DNA from: a virus
DNA length: 36,859 nucleotides
Direction: 5' to 3' (one strand)
Virus record (IMG/VR): IMGVR_UViG_3300017755_000021
Span: 1-36,859 of that record
Within the stretch, counting starts at the first letter, position 1. Each line of letters begins with the position of its first letter. The notes below the pieces were generated by a model, which saw only the letters and a program-made list of their open reading frames with translations, searched no databases and was not told where the DNA came from. Positions 1 through 7,454 of the stretch are shown here, in pieces. The position numbers were made by a program, and so were the translations under genes.

Positions 1-88
1 CTTTACTTCTTTTTCTTAATTGAGCTCTAGCAGAGATTTCTTTACTTTTCTCTTTTTTGAGAGCTCGTAGGTCTTTTATTAAGTCCAT
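1..88 (-). CDS. Partial basic protein, cut by the left edge
   Basis: The first 29 codons of a minus-strand gene starting at ATG 88-86 and running off the window. The start is supported by a strong Shine-Dalgarno (AAAAGGAGAAAGT) just upstream. The visible peptide begins MDLIKDLRALKKEK and is rich in Lys and Arg. No family can be assigned from so short a piece. It overlaps the end of the weaker reading frame 42-257 by 47 bases, which argues against one of the two; the ribosome binding site favours this one. Confidence 0.6.
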   Translation of the reverse strand, partial: MDLIKDLRALKKEKSKEISARAQLRKRSK

Positions 89-257
89 ACTTTCTCCTTT
101 TAAAAGAGCGTTTCTTCAACCTTGATGGTTTACTTCCGTCCGTTTTAGGATAAACGATTGTATTATTATTTATATCTTTTTCAATTAGCTTACGGAAATA
201 GATGGTGAGTGGTGAGTTGGGTTGATAGGAGGTGTATTCGCTTCGCTTTTTGTACAA
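42..257 (-). CDS. Doubtful small basic protein (71 aa)
   Basis: An open frame with only a TTG start (257-255) and no Shine-Dalgarno; there is no internal Met. The C-terminal half is very basic (KPSRLKKRSFKRRKYGL). A perfect TATAAATA late box lies 10 nt upstream. The peptide composition looks coding, but the weak start and the 47-base overlap with the better-supported gene ending at the left edge keep confidence low. Function unknown. Confidence 0.35.
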   Translation of the reverse strand: MYKKRSEYTSYQPNSPLTIYFRKLIEKDINNNTIVYPKTDGSKPSRLKKRSFKRRKYGLNKRPTSSQKREK

Positions 258-267
258 AGTTTATTTT

Positions 268-275
268 TATTTATA
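268..275 (-). promoter_or_regulatory. T4-type late promoter box
   Basis: Perfect TATAAATA on the minus strand, between the 70-aa gene and the leftmost genes. In T4-like phages this box is recognised by the gp55/gp33/gp45 late system. The box overlaps the stop codon of the gene at 271-483. Confidence 0.5.
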
Positions 276-483
276 AACGAAGTACCTTATGTGCAAACCA
301 TTTTAAGAATCTTTTAATATAACCATTTACCCATTTATTCATTGCCCAACGAAAGACTCTTACAACTATTAATATAGGACTTGATAATACGTCAAAAGCA
401 ATTAGACCTACATCAACAGAGAAGTCAATTACATTATCTGTTGTACAAGCCTTCTTCCATCTTTCTTTTATTGTAGGTTTCAT
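271..483 (-). CDS. Small protein with hydrophobic centre (70 aa)
   Basis: ATG at 483 overlaps the stop of the 442-aa gene as TAATG, indicating translational coupling. A basic N-terminus is followed by a hydrophobic stretch (about residues 22-45, containing LIAFDVLSSPILIVVRVF) and a basic amphipathic tail (KRFLKWFAHKVLRL). It could associate with or span a membrane. No family recognised. Confidence 0.65.
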   Translation of the reverse strand: MKPTIKERWKKACTTDNVIDFSVDVGLIAFDVLSSPILIVVRVFRWAMNKWVNGYIKRFLKWFAHKVLRL

Positions 484-1811
484 TATTCAGAGATAAGAAT
501 ATAAACACCACCAGCTGGTGTCATCTTCTTTGAAACAAAGTAACACCAAGTATAGTGTTCTGTTCTTTTTTTAGGCGTATCAGGTAATACTAGGAAACTG
601 TATAGATAAGAAGCAAAGTTACAAAATCTTTCTTTTGTATTATTATCTGCACTCTTGTAAGCATTTAAAACTTCTTGTAAACTTTTAAACTTCACAGATA
701 ATTTAGCTGGTGTATATTTACTATAAACCATTTTTATTTCATTTAATGCTTTACTTTCATCCATTGATAAATTTACTTTATTACCATTTCTTAATGTGTA
801 GTTATATTTCTCTTTTACAAAAGCCACATAACCTTTAGCGTCAATAGCACCAGCAAATGATTTGGCGCCTTCATTACGTCCTTCTAAAGATAATGATTGT
901 ACACGTTGACCACCTTTGAAACCAAGACGTGCACCAAATCCACTATTAGTATAAACCATACAGTTGTTAAAGGTTTGTGTAATCTGTGCATACTTATGAG
1001 CAAAGTCCATATTTAAATCTTCTGCTTTATCTAAATTCAATGTCATCTGTCTTGCTGATGGTGTTAACACTTGTTTAAGAGATATACCAATTAAATCTTT
1101 TTTCTTAAATGCATCTTTTAAATGTGCATTTAACTCTGCTGTTGTTTTAGACTTTAATATATTGTCAAATCTAAAACCTTTCTTAATCATCCATACATCA
1201 CCAGGATTCCAGTTATCGGCTAATAACTTTGTTAACGTATTAGCGTGCTTGTACATTGGTTTGGTTAATTTGTCTTGTTGTCTTTCATAATCATAACCTC
1301 TTAACTTTGCACTACCAAAATTCTTACTAAATGAAAGTTGTAAAGCCTTTAATTGTTTCAATGCACTTTCGTAATACATCTTATCATAGTATTCGTGTAA
1401 ATTAGAAGGCAAACAATCATAGGCAAAATCTTCATCTACAGTTTTACCATTTTCCATATATTGTTGAATCACACACATTGAGATTAATTCTTTAGCAGTG
1501 GTTGTTTCTTTTGTTTTACTACGACCTTGTTTACCAAAGTGATTAAACGTAGCATTAAACACACTGTCACTTCCATAAAACAATATACACTTGTTTTTTT
1601 CATCTATCATATATTCGTGTGTTTTAGCATCTGTTAAATGTATTACCATATCTGGACGTTGTTTTCGTTTAGTCATAACAAAGATAGACTTACCAGGTTG
1701 ATAACCATATTTCATTATCTCTTTTTGTGTATCTGCGCTGACGGCAAGTTTATCCTTTAGAACAACCTTGTGTCCTTCGCCGTATTTTGGATTATTTAAT
1801 ATATGTGCCAT
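483..1811 (-). CDS. Unknown 442-aa protein
   Basis: A long, clearly coding frame, not recognised with confidence. Around residues 201-245 it has NPGDVWMIKKG, then after about 30 residues LIGISLKQV. That spacing vaguely recalls a PD-(D/E)XK nuclease core (D...xK), but the acidic residue before the Lys is missing, so this is only a hint. No signal peptide or membrane segment is visible. It begins close to a sigma70-like promoter and a TATAAATA box, with no Shine-Dalgarno before ATG 1811. The following 70-aa gene is coupled through TAATG. Confidence 0.8.
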   Translation of the reverse strand: MAHILNNPKYGEGHKVVLKDKLAVSADTQKEIMKYGYQPGKSIFVMTKRKQRPDMVIHLTDAKTHEYMIDEKNKCILFYGSDSVFNATFNHFGKQGRSKTKETTTAKELISMCVIQQYMENGKTVDEDFAYDCLPSNLHEYYDKMYYESALKQLKALQLSFSKNFGSAKLRGYDYERQQDKLTKPMYKHANTLTKLLADNWNPGDVWMIKKGFRFDNILKSKTTAELNAHLKDAFKKKDLIGISLKQVLTPSARQMTLNLDKAEDLNMDFAHKYAQITQTFNNCMVYTNSGFGARLGFKGGQRVQSLSLEGRNEGAKSFAGAIDAKGYVAFVKEKYNYTLRNGNKVNLSMDESKALNEIKMVYSKYTPAKLSVKFKSLQEVLNAYKSADNNTKERFCNFASYLYSFLVLPDTPKKRTEHYTWCYFVSKKMTPAGGVYILISE

Positions 1812-1819
1812 ATGGTGCA

Positions 1820-1848
1820 GTTATATCATATTTATAGAGAAAAGTCAA
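1820..1848 (-). promoter_or_regulatory. Sigma70-like promoter with embedded late box
   Basis: Minus strand: -35 TTGACT (1848-1843), 17-bp spacer, -10 TATAAC (1825-1820). A TATAAATA late box (1836-1829) lies inside the spacer, so the 442-aa gene may be read both early and late. The start codon at 1811 is only 8 nt past the -10, leaving almost no leader for an early transcript. Confidence 0.6.
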
Positions 1849-1881
1849 TGCTGAATACACTCCGAGAATCTTGCTCGCTGG

Positions 1882-2136
1882 CTAACCATAAATCTTCTTA
1901 AATAAGGCCCTAAACTTCTCATACCAATACTTACCAGAATCTCTTAATATCTCATTGCTGTTTCTTAATCGTTCTAATTTACGAATCAATAGCTTTCGTG
2001 TAGTTTTAGGAATAGTCGTCTTTGTTTCACTTATACGTTCAATCTTTGATATAACATTGTCAATGTCCGTACAAGTATAATCTGGTACTTTCGGAGCACG
2101 TTTCTTAATATCTTTGATAGATTTGAATTTGGGCAT
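1882..2136 (-). CDS. Small basic unknown protein (84 aa)
   Basis: Starts at ATG 2136 with AAAAGGAC about 8 nt upstream as ribosome binding site. The product is basic, with many Lys and Arg (TTRKLLIRKLERLRN near the middle), and looks helical. A TATAAATA box 80 nt upstream could drive it. No family recognised. Confidence 0.7.
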   Translation of the reverse strand: MPKFKSIKDIKKRAPKVPDYTCTDIDNVISKIERISETKTTIPKTTRKLLIRKLERLRNSNEILRDSGKYWYEKFRALFKKIYG

Positions 2137-2393
2137 AGTTTATAGTCCTTTTATATAACCAGCCTTTTGAGAGGAAAATATATACGAAAAAATTTTGTGT
2201 TGATTTTGTATAGTATTATTTATAAGATAAAGCCTTACTTTAAGTGGTACTCTGAGTTTCTCTGCCAACCCTACAAGGCTATATATAATATTAAAAATTT
2301 TAACACACTAAAGATACTAGATGCTAATATATGCCGATGCCGTTACTTGATTTTATAGATTACGGCTAGCTATTACTATTTAACTGGCCACCC
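2137..2393 (-). other. Intergenic region behind gp5: hairpin and late promoter
   Basis: No convincing gene in this 257-base gap. On the minus strand a long-range stem AGCCTT/AAGGCT (2280-2275 with 2236-2231) encloses a comparatively GC-rich 38-base loop and is followed by TTTATCTT, compatible with a weak terminator or structured RNA after gp5. Immediately after it comes a perfect TATAAATA late box (2224-2217). A plus-strand reading frame at 2167-2358 lacks a ribosome binding site and was not accepted. Confidence 0.45.
2217..2224 (-). promoter_or_regulatory. T4-type late promoter box
   Basis: Perfect TATAAATA on the minus strand, 80 nt upstream of the 84-aa gene and just past the hairpin that follows gp5. 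Confidence 0.5.
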
Positions 2394-3491
2394 TTATGGA
2401 TTTAAATCTATCTGGTTTGCTCTTATTGTTCTATTGCCTGTGGTGTTGCTGGTGTGCTGGCCTTCCACTGTTTCTGATACAGAGCCGGCCACCGTTACAT
2501 TCATATTGCCACCAACCTTTAAATTATAATCACCAGCACTGTTTACGTTTACTTTGCCTTTTACTGTGACTACGTTTATGTCGCCATCATCTACTTGTAT
2601 ATTGATATTAGCGTTGGCTCCTATCTGTATGTCATAGTGATTGTTTAATGTTCCACTCTTATTGATATACAGCTTATGGTGGCCGTCAATTGATATGTCG
2701 CTATTGCCTGTAATAGAGCTATAGCTATTGTCATCAGTAATTGTATATTTGTCACCCTTTGTTAATTCTACAACTGTGCCGTTAGGATGAAATTCATATG
2801 AGCTCCCTGTTCTGTGACGTAGGTGTACTCTTTCGTGTCTTATCTCATTATCTGTATTTGGATTCGTTGGCGGCGTGTCATCAAACTCCAATAGATGGCC
2901 TGATTCGGATTCATATACGTTATTGTATGGATAGACAGCTGCGTATGGTATAGCCGGCTGATCCCACGTTGTATTATCCGATGCAGCCATAATAGAACCA
3001 TCTGCAGCCGTAGTGATATTAAAGTCTGCACTAGGCACATTTAACACTCTTGTGGCTTCTCTTAATGTCAAGCTGAGATGGGGATTGGCTGCGTCATTTA
3101 CTGCAAGTCTGTTGACATCTGGCTCATTCTTGTGCTTAGGATAAATTCCATTTGGATCATAGAAGCCTTTTGATGGCTCGGCTAATTCGCTTGGTTTCCC
3201 TGGCAACGATCCCATAACCACAGCCTCATTACGTTCATTATCTCTAAAGTATCCCATCACCCAAGAGCCTTCAACTAAACTATGATTACTCCAGCCAATG
3301 CCATTAATCCCACTAGACGTAACCGGCAACATACATTGAGACCAAGGCAATCTATTTGTAGGCAGTGTAGTTTTATTATCAGTATGCGTCCCTAATATAC
3401 GAACACGCACACGGCCAGATTTAAGTGGATCGCTTCGGTCCTCCACCACACCAACCCACCAGATAAATTTACTTCCTAAAAACTCACTCAT
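2394..3491 (-). CDS. 5: Baseplate central spike protein gp5, lacking the lysozyme domain
   Basis: Membrane-puncturing spike below the tail tube. Residues about 8-100 form the OB-fold typical of gp5/VgrG (WVGVVEDRSDPLKSGRVRVRILG, followed by LPWSQCMLP). Residues about 220-365 form the repetitive beta-helix needle (ISIDGHHKLYINKSG; INIQVDDGDINVVTVKGKVNVN). T4 gp5 carries a lysozyme between these parts; here the middle is short and has no lysozyme-like sequence, so cell-wall cutting must come from elsewhere. It sits downstream of gp27, its partner in T4. ATG 3491 overlaps the previous stop (ATGA) and has AGAGGAG upstream. The GC content is visibly higher than in neighbours. Confidence 0.88.
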   Translation of the reverse strand: MSEFLGSKFIWWVGVVEDRSDPLKSGRVRVRILGTHTDNKTTLPTNRLPWSQCMLPVTSSGINGIGWSNHSLVEGSWVMGYFRDNERNEAVVMGSLPGKPSELAEPSKGFYDPNGIYPKHKNEPDVNRLAVNDAANPHLSLTLREATRVLNVPSADFNITTAADGSIMAASDNTTWDQPAIPYAAVYPYNNVYESESGHLLEFDDTPPTNPNTDNEIRHERVHLRHRTGSSYEFHPNGTVVELTKGDKYTITDDNSYSSITGNSDISIDGHHKLYINKSGTLNNHYDIQIGANANINIQVDDGDINVVTVKGKVNVNSAGDYNLKVGGNMNVTVAGSVSETVEGQHTSNTTGNRTIRANQIDLNP

Positions 3492-3796
3492 ATTGAAACT
3501 CCTCTGCCGATAGGCCGTTCGTTAAGACTGCTTGGCTTTGCACTATTTTTAACCATTTTAATTAAGCCTACGCACAGCTCGTTATATTGTGTATTATGTA
3601 TATATGTGTACGCATCTCGGCCTTTATCATTGAAAATACACTGATTAGCGCCGATAATATGTGATCTAAGCAGGCTTCCGTAGCCTTTGTGATATGTTGA
3701 GAGAACCATTATGAGTATCTTATCTACATAATACTTACATAGTTCTTTCTTCGTTCTTGTATTGTTCTTACCGTTCATAAGTGTTTTATCTCTCAT
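3488..3796 (-). CDS. Unknown 102-aa protein between gp27 and gp5
   Basis: Coupled to gp5 through an ATGA overlap. Basic N-terminus (MNGKNNTRTKKELCKYY), three Cys, no recognised domain. The ribosome binding site before 3796 is weak; Met7 is an alternative start. Like gp5 it is richer in GC than the rest of the window, suggesting the two arrived together. A small perfect hairpin (CCGAG/CTCGG, 3826-3840) lies between it and the gp27 stop. Confidence 0.55.
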   Translation of the reverse strand: MRDKTLMNGKNNTRTKKELCKYYVDKILIMVLSTYHKGYGSLLRSHIIGANQCIFNDKGRDAYTYIHNTQYNELCVGLIKMVKNSAKPSSLNERPIGRGVSI

Positions 3797-3843
3797 TTCT
3801 TGCCGTCTATAGCCACCTTCATAGCCCGAGCGATTCTCGGTGA

Positions 3844-5334
3844 TTATCCCATTATTTTTGGATTGTGACCATCTACGAGTAATTCATCTATCGTATATTG
3901 GTTAATAACTCCTCTGTCTTCTTTTTCTTTGCCAGTAAACGTATCTATTACTTCGTCTGGATATGCTGTTCTTACGGCGTCTTTACATACTTCTACGTTC
4001 ATTATATGCTTGTTAAACGTAGGTGAAATTTCGTGGTGGATAGTAGATACTAGGTATCTTCCACTCATATATGGGTCTGTATCTAATGGATTGCCATCGT
4101 CTGCTGGGGTAAATGCAGGCAATACTACTGATACTAAATCACCACAAGATAACCCTGTAAATCCATTTAGTGTCAGTTCTAATTTAAATGATTCAAACGC
4201 CATCTTTTGTGACATTCTTTTTTGATGTGTTACTTTACTGTCAAAACCTGCAGTGCTTTCAAATTTGTTTGATGTATCTGATTTATATACTAATACACCT
4301 TCTGGATAATCTGATACAAACTTCTGGTCTTCTACATTAACCATAGGCGCAATTGATTTATACTCTGTCTTGCCTCCGTCTTGTCCGTGTTCTGTATGGA
4401 AAGACTTCTCATATTCGTTATGATAGTCAAAGTCTATAACATCAAACTTTTTACTAAATGCATCGTGTGATATTAGACGACTAGCATATACACCATTACG
4501 GCTGTTCTTCAATGTGTTTGTTTGTTCTATGACTTTGTAATCCATAATCACTTGCATATCTGATATTACATCTTTGTTACCTTTTTCATCTCGTTGTCCG
4601 ATTGTCTTGTATTCGTATCTAGCAACAACTGGTCTAGCGACAGCGTTGGTACCAGCGAGTAATGATTCATACGATTTAAAATTGTAACCATAACTTGTTT
4701 CATAGAACATATAACCAGCGTTGTGGTGTTTCTCACTTTGTGCTTTCTTACTTAATAAGTCTATTGCTTCGTGTGGTCTTACTCTCGGACACACAAAATC
4801 AAATACACCTCTTGTTGGTTCTACGAATAAATCTTTTTGTGAATTGAAACCATCTTTATCTCTTACTATGTCAGTCACCATATCTGATATATTAGTTTGA
4901 TATGGTTTTACACACCTCACTCTTTCGTTTCTTATCATCTCTTTTGAACAGAACATCAATTGGTATATCATAGTACCTTGTTGTTCTAAATTCTTTCTAT
5001 TTTTTACAGCATAGATATGCATAGGGTGACCTGTCTTATCTCTAAAGTCAAAGCCTTTACCCATTGATGGTGTGTGTACAGAAAATTCTATACGTTCAAA
5101 TCCTGTAATAGGTAATTTCATTAACAAGTTCTGTGCATCAATTAAGATTAAGCTACCAGATAAATGTTTGTTGAATATAGACTCGTATATGTTTATCTCT
5201 GTGACTAGAGTTTTGATAGATATTTTCTTTGGTATATTATCACCATCTACACTCTGGTAGGATACAAGGCGAATATCGTTGATTGTAAAATCGCCTGGTC
5301 TATTTAATTCGTTTGGATTGATTTTTGCATACAT
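3844..5334 (-). CDS. 27: Baseplate hub protein gp27-like
   Basis: Likely forms the trimeric hub that holds gp5 and receives the tail tube. N-terminal region (residues about 15-75: RLVSYQSVDG, LVTEINIYESIFNKHLSGSLILID) matches the first tail-tube-like domain of gp27-type hubs, and the C-terminal third has ELTLNGFTGLSCGDLVSVVLP, typical of the second hub domain. At 496 aa it is longer than T4 gp27 (391 aa). It lies between gp53 and gp5, as expected for a hub gene, with start TAATATG next to the gp53 stop. Confidence 0.82.
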   Translation of the reverse strand: MYAKINPNELNRPGDFTINDIRLVSYQSVDGDNIPKKISIKTLVTEINIYESIFNKHLSGSLILIDAQNLLMKLPITGFERIEFSVHTPSMGKGFDFRDKTGHPMHIYAVKNRKNLEQQGTMIYQLMFCSKEMIRNERVRCVKPYQTNISDMVTDIVRDKDGFNSQKDLFVEPTRGVFDFVCPRVRPHEAIDLLSKKAQSEKHHNAGYMFYETSYGYNFKSYESLLAGTNAVARPVVARYEYKTIGQRDEKGNKDVISDMQVIMDYKVIEQTNTLKNSRNGVYASRLISHDAFSKKFDVIDFDYHNEYEKSFHTEHGQDGGKTEYKSIAPMVNVEDQKFVSDYPEGVLVYKSDTSNKFESTAGFDSKVTHQKRMSQKMAFESFKLELTLNGFTGLSCGDLVSVVLPAFTPADDGNPLDTDPYMSGRYLVSTIHHEISPTFNKHIMNVEVCKDAVRTAYPDEVIDTFTGKEKEDRGVINQYTIDELLVDGHNPKIMG

Positions 5335-5335
5335 A

Positions 5336-5860
5336 TTATTGACTTATCAATGATTGAAATTCCTCTAAAAGTGCAGGCAATACACCTGGACTTAATAATC
5401 TAATTTGTCTTTTCTTAAATTGTTCTCTGTCTTCGTATTCTCTATTTGATACTACCAGTGAGCCTACGTCTGTACTCTTACATTCTATTAGGTGTGAGTA
5501 ATCTGGTGATGTTTGTGGTCCACTTGATTGTACTTTTTCATAATGGTGTATACCATCTGCATTATCGTATTTCTCTCCCATCATTTTCTCAAATTCAAAT
5601 GTTGTTAGTGGCCAACCATAATATCTATCTGTTACATTGTTCAACATAAGTATAACCCAATGTAATTCAGAGTTACCATAAAACTTGAATGCAATACTTT
5701 CTGGTGTGTCACCATCTGTCACATCATAACTATCGTATAGACTAGCTTCATCTTTTATTTTTGCTCTAACTTTTACACGCCTCATTAGGTCGGTAACTAT
5801 TTTAGGATTACCGTCACCCTTTAAATCGTAATAGCCTTTTGGGAACATAGAAAAATACAT
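5336..5860 (-). CDS. 53: Baseplate wedge protein gp53
   Basis: 174 aa. Residues about 45-95 show the gp53 signature: DGDTPESIAFKFYGNSELHWVILMLNN followed by RYYGWPLT, a LysM-like fold that locks wedge subunits together around the hub. N-terminus MYFSMFPKGYYDLKG is also typical. The gene overlaps the gp48 stop by one base and precedes gp27. Confidence 0.88.
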   Translation of the reverse strand: MYFSMFPKGYYDLKGDGNPKIVTDLMRRVKVRAKIKDEASLYDSYDVTDGDTPESIAFKFYGNSELHWVILMLNNVTDRYYGWPLTTFEFEKMMGEKYDNADGIHHYEKVQSSGPQTSPDYSHLIECKSTDVGSLVVSNREYEDREQFKKRQIRLLSPGVLPALLEEFQSLISQ

Positions 5861-6984
5861 TAAAAGCCTTCTGTTATTTTCTGTTTGGTCATTACCTCTG
5901 TCTCACTAAACGTCAATGTCATTTTTGTAAGTGTAGGAAATGCACCTCTATCATCAGCAGAAAATGTAGTAAATACACCTTCTGGTGATTGGTCAACTTC
6001 CATAGTCTTTAACACGCATCTACTGATCTTTGGTATATAACCATTTAGTTTATCCATATACATATATGTCAACTGAAATTCTGATGGTACTCTAAAGTAA
6101 TCAGATCCAGCTAATGTTTCTGGTTGCATATGAAATTTAAATAGTTTGATAATTTTATCTACATTATCTAATTCTGTTTGATTTTTAGGTGCAAATTCAA
6201 ATGTGAAATTAAACTCTCTCATTGGTACACTCTTAAACACCATTTCCATATTAGGATTTCTAGCTCTACCTAATGACTTGTCAATAACAGCATTTAGATC
6301 ACCAACGCCTGGTATCAATGTCAATGCTGTATTCAATGCATCTTTTAATAGATCACCACTTATACTCCCCACAGTATCCAACATACCTGAAAATCCCTGT
6401 TGTACAGCAAATCCTGCTTTACCTGTTTCTACCTGATCGTAATTGGCAGCATAGGTTGTCTTTACTTGTGGTGGAGTATAAAGTATTATAGAATCTGTAA
6501 CGTGATTGTGTGTGTTGTTTCTTTTGTTAATTCCTGTGTTGACTTTGGTTAATCTGTTTAATACACCTCTGTCCTTAAAATTCTTAGCAGTACTGTTTCC
6601 TTTTTCACCTACAATATCACCTGTTAGATCACTGCCTAGATTAGGTGACTTGATATAATTACCATTTTGAAATGTACCACTTTTGAATTGTGAATGCTTT
6701 AACATTATTATATCAAATATCATATAGTGCCCAGCACCTAAATTTGATATTTCTGTTGGGTAATAAACTGTACCATATTCATATGGGTTTTGTTTGATTA
6801 CTGCTGTAGGTGTATCATCACTTATTTCCAGTGGTGATTTATTTAACAATTTAGCCGCAGCTAGATTTGTTTGTGCATTGTTCTTAGCGCCATCTATAAA
6901 ACCAGATATACTTGATGAGAAACCACCTACTAGATTTGATAGATTAGACTTGACAACGCTTGAAATTTTACTTTTAAAATTCAT
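5860..6984 (-). CDS. 48: Baseplate tail-tube cap protein gp48
   Basis: 374 aa, close to T4 gp48 (364 aa). In T4, gp48 and gp54 cap the hub and start tube polymerisation. The C-terminal half has the tube-like fold signature: MEMVFKSVPMREFNFTFEFAPKNQ at about 244-267, then IIKLFKFHMQPE and SEFQLTYMY. The N-terminus is variable, Gly/Ser/Asn-rich. Start ATG 6984 has AAGGAT as ribosome binding site and its own TATAAATA promoter that overlaps the divergent gp4 promoter. Confidence 0.82.
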   Translation of the reverse strand: MNFKSKISSVVKSNLSNLVGGFSSSISGFIDGAKNNAQTNLAAAKLLNKSPLEISDDTPTAVIKQNPYEYGTVYYPTEISNLGAGHYMIFDIIMLKHSQFKSGTFQNGNYIKSPNLGSDLTGDIVGEKGNSTAKNFKDRGVLNRLTKVNTGINKRNNTHNHVTDSIILYTPPQVKTTYAANYDQVETGKAGFAVQQGFSGMLDTVGSISGDLLKDALNTALTLIPGVGDLNAVIDKSLGRARNPNMEMVFKSVPMREFNFTFEFAPKNQTELDNVDKIIKLFKFHMQPETLAGSDYFRVPSEFQLTYMYMDKLNGYIPKISRCVLKTMEVDQSPEGVFTTFSADDRGAFPTLTKMTLTFSETEVMTKQKITEGF

Positions 6985-6985
6985 A

Positions 6986-7014
6986 GATAAATATCCTTAC
7001 AGAGTATATTTATA
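6986..7014. promoter_or_regulatory. Back-to-back late promoters for gp48 (-) and gp4 (+)
   Basis: Within 29 bases there are two late boxes facing apart: TATAAATA on minus at 7014-7007 (for gp48) and GATAAATA on plus at 6986-6993 (for gp4). The minus box overlaps the first base of the gp4 start codon, so the two promoters physically overlap and may compete. GATAAATA fits the NATAAATA form I recall for marine T4-like phages. Confidence 0.6.
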
Positions 7015-7454
7015 TGAAATACAGAAGAAGTTTTAAAGGTTTATATAGACCCACGCACCCAAAGAAATACATTGGTGATTCAAATAGAATAGTATATAGG
7101 TCATTATTAGAGAGAAGACTTATGGTTTATTTGGATAAAACTGATGATATTATTAGTTGGGCTAGTGAAGAAATGTCTGTAATTTATCGTTCACCTATTG
7201 ATAAGAAAAATCATAGATACTTTCCTGACTTTTTATGTAAGACTAAAAGTGGTGAAAAGTATATGATAGAAGTAAAACCATCACGTCAATGCAAGAAACC
7301 AAAAACGCCTAAACGTAAAACTAAAAGTTTTATGAGAGAGCAATTTGAGTGGATTAAAAATCAAGCCAAATGGCAAGCAGCAATGTCCTTTTGTGAAGAT
7401 AATAATATGAAATTTAAGATTATGACAGAGAAAGATTTAGGTGTTACTTTTTAA
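7014..7454 (+). CDS. 4: Head completion protein gp4 (nuclease-like fold)
   Basis: The only gene on the plus strand. The 146-aa product has RSLLERRLMVYLDKTDDIISWASEEM, then IPYxx-type strand (VIYRSP), HRYFPDF and YMIEVKPS, i.e. the D...ExK-like arrangement (D near 69, EVK near 87-89) shared by gp4 head-completion proteins and TnsA-type endonucleases. In T4, gp4 (with gp50) finishes the filled head before tail joining. It is flanked by minus-strand tail genes with convergent overlap of 4 bases with the 503-aa gene. Confidence 0.85.
   Translation: MKYRRSFKGLYRPTHPKKYIGDSNRIVYRSLLERRLMVYLDKTDDIISWASEEMSVIYRSPIDKKNHRYFPDFLCKTKSGEKYMIEVKPSRQCKKPKTPKRKTKSFMREQFEWIKNQAKWQAAMSFCEDNNMKFKIMTEKDLGVTF

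Noticed and set aside
2225-2300. tRNA-like fold
   Set aside because: No anticodon arm or T-loop could be drawn; only a single closing stem is present.
2167-2358. Plus-strand 63-codon frame after gp5
   Set aside because: No ribosome binding site, sequence of AT-rich random type, and it overlaps a hairpin and a late promoter of the opposite strand.
3742-3776. Three GTTC words at 11-base steps, LexA-box-like
   Set aside because: Within a coding region, explained by repeated Asn/Lys/Thr codons; spacer sequences do not match the two intergenic copies.
3929-4225. Plus-strand frame opposite gp27
   Set aside because: Antisense to a well-supported baseplate gene; Ser/Leu-rich composition is that of a mirror frame.
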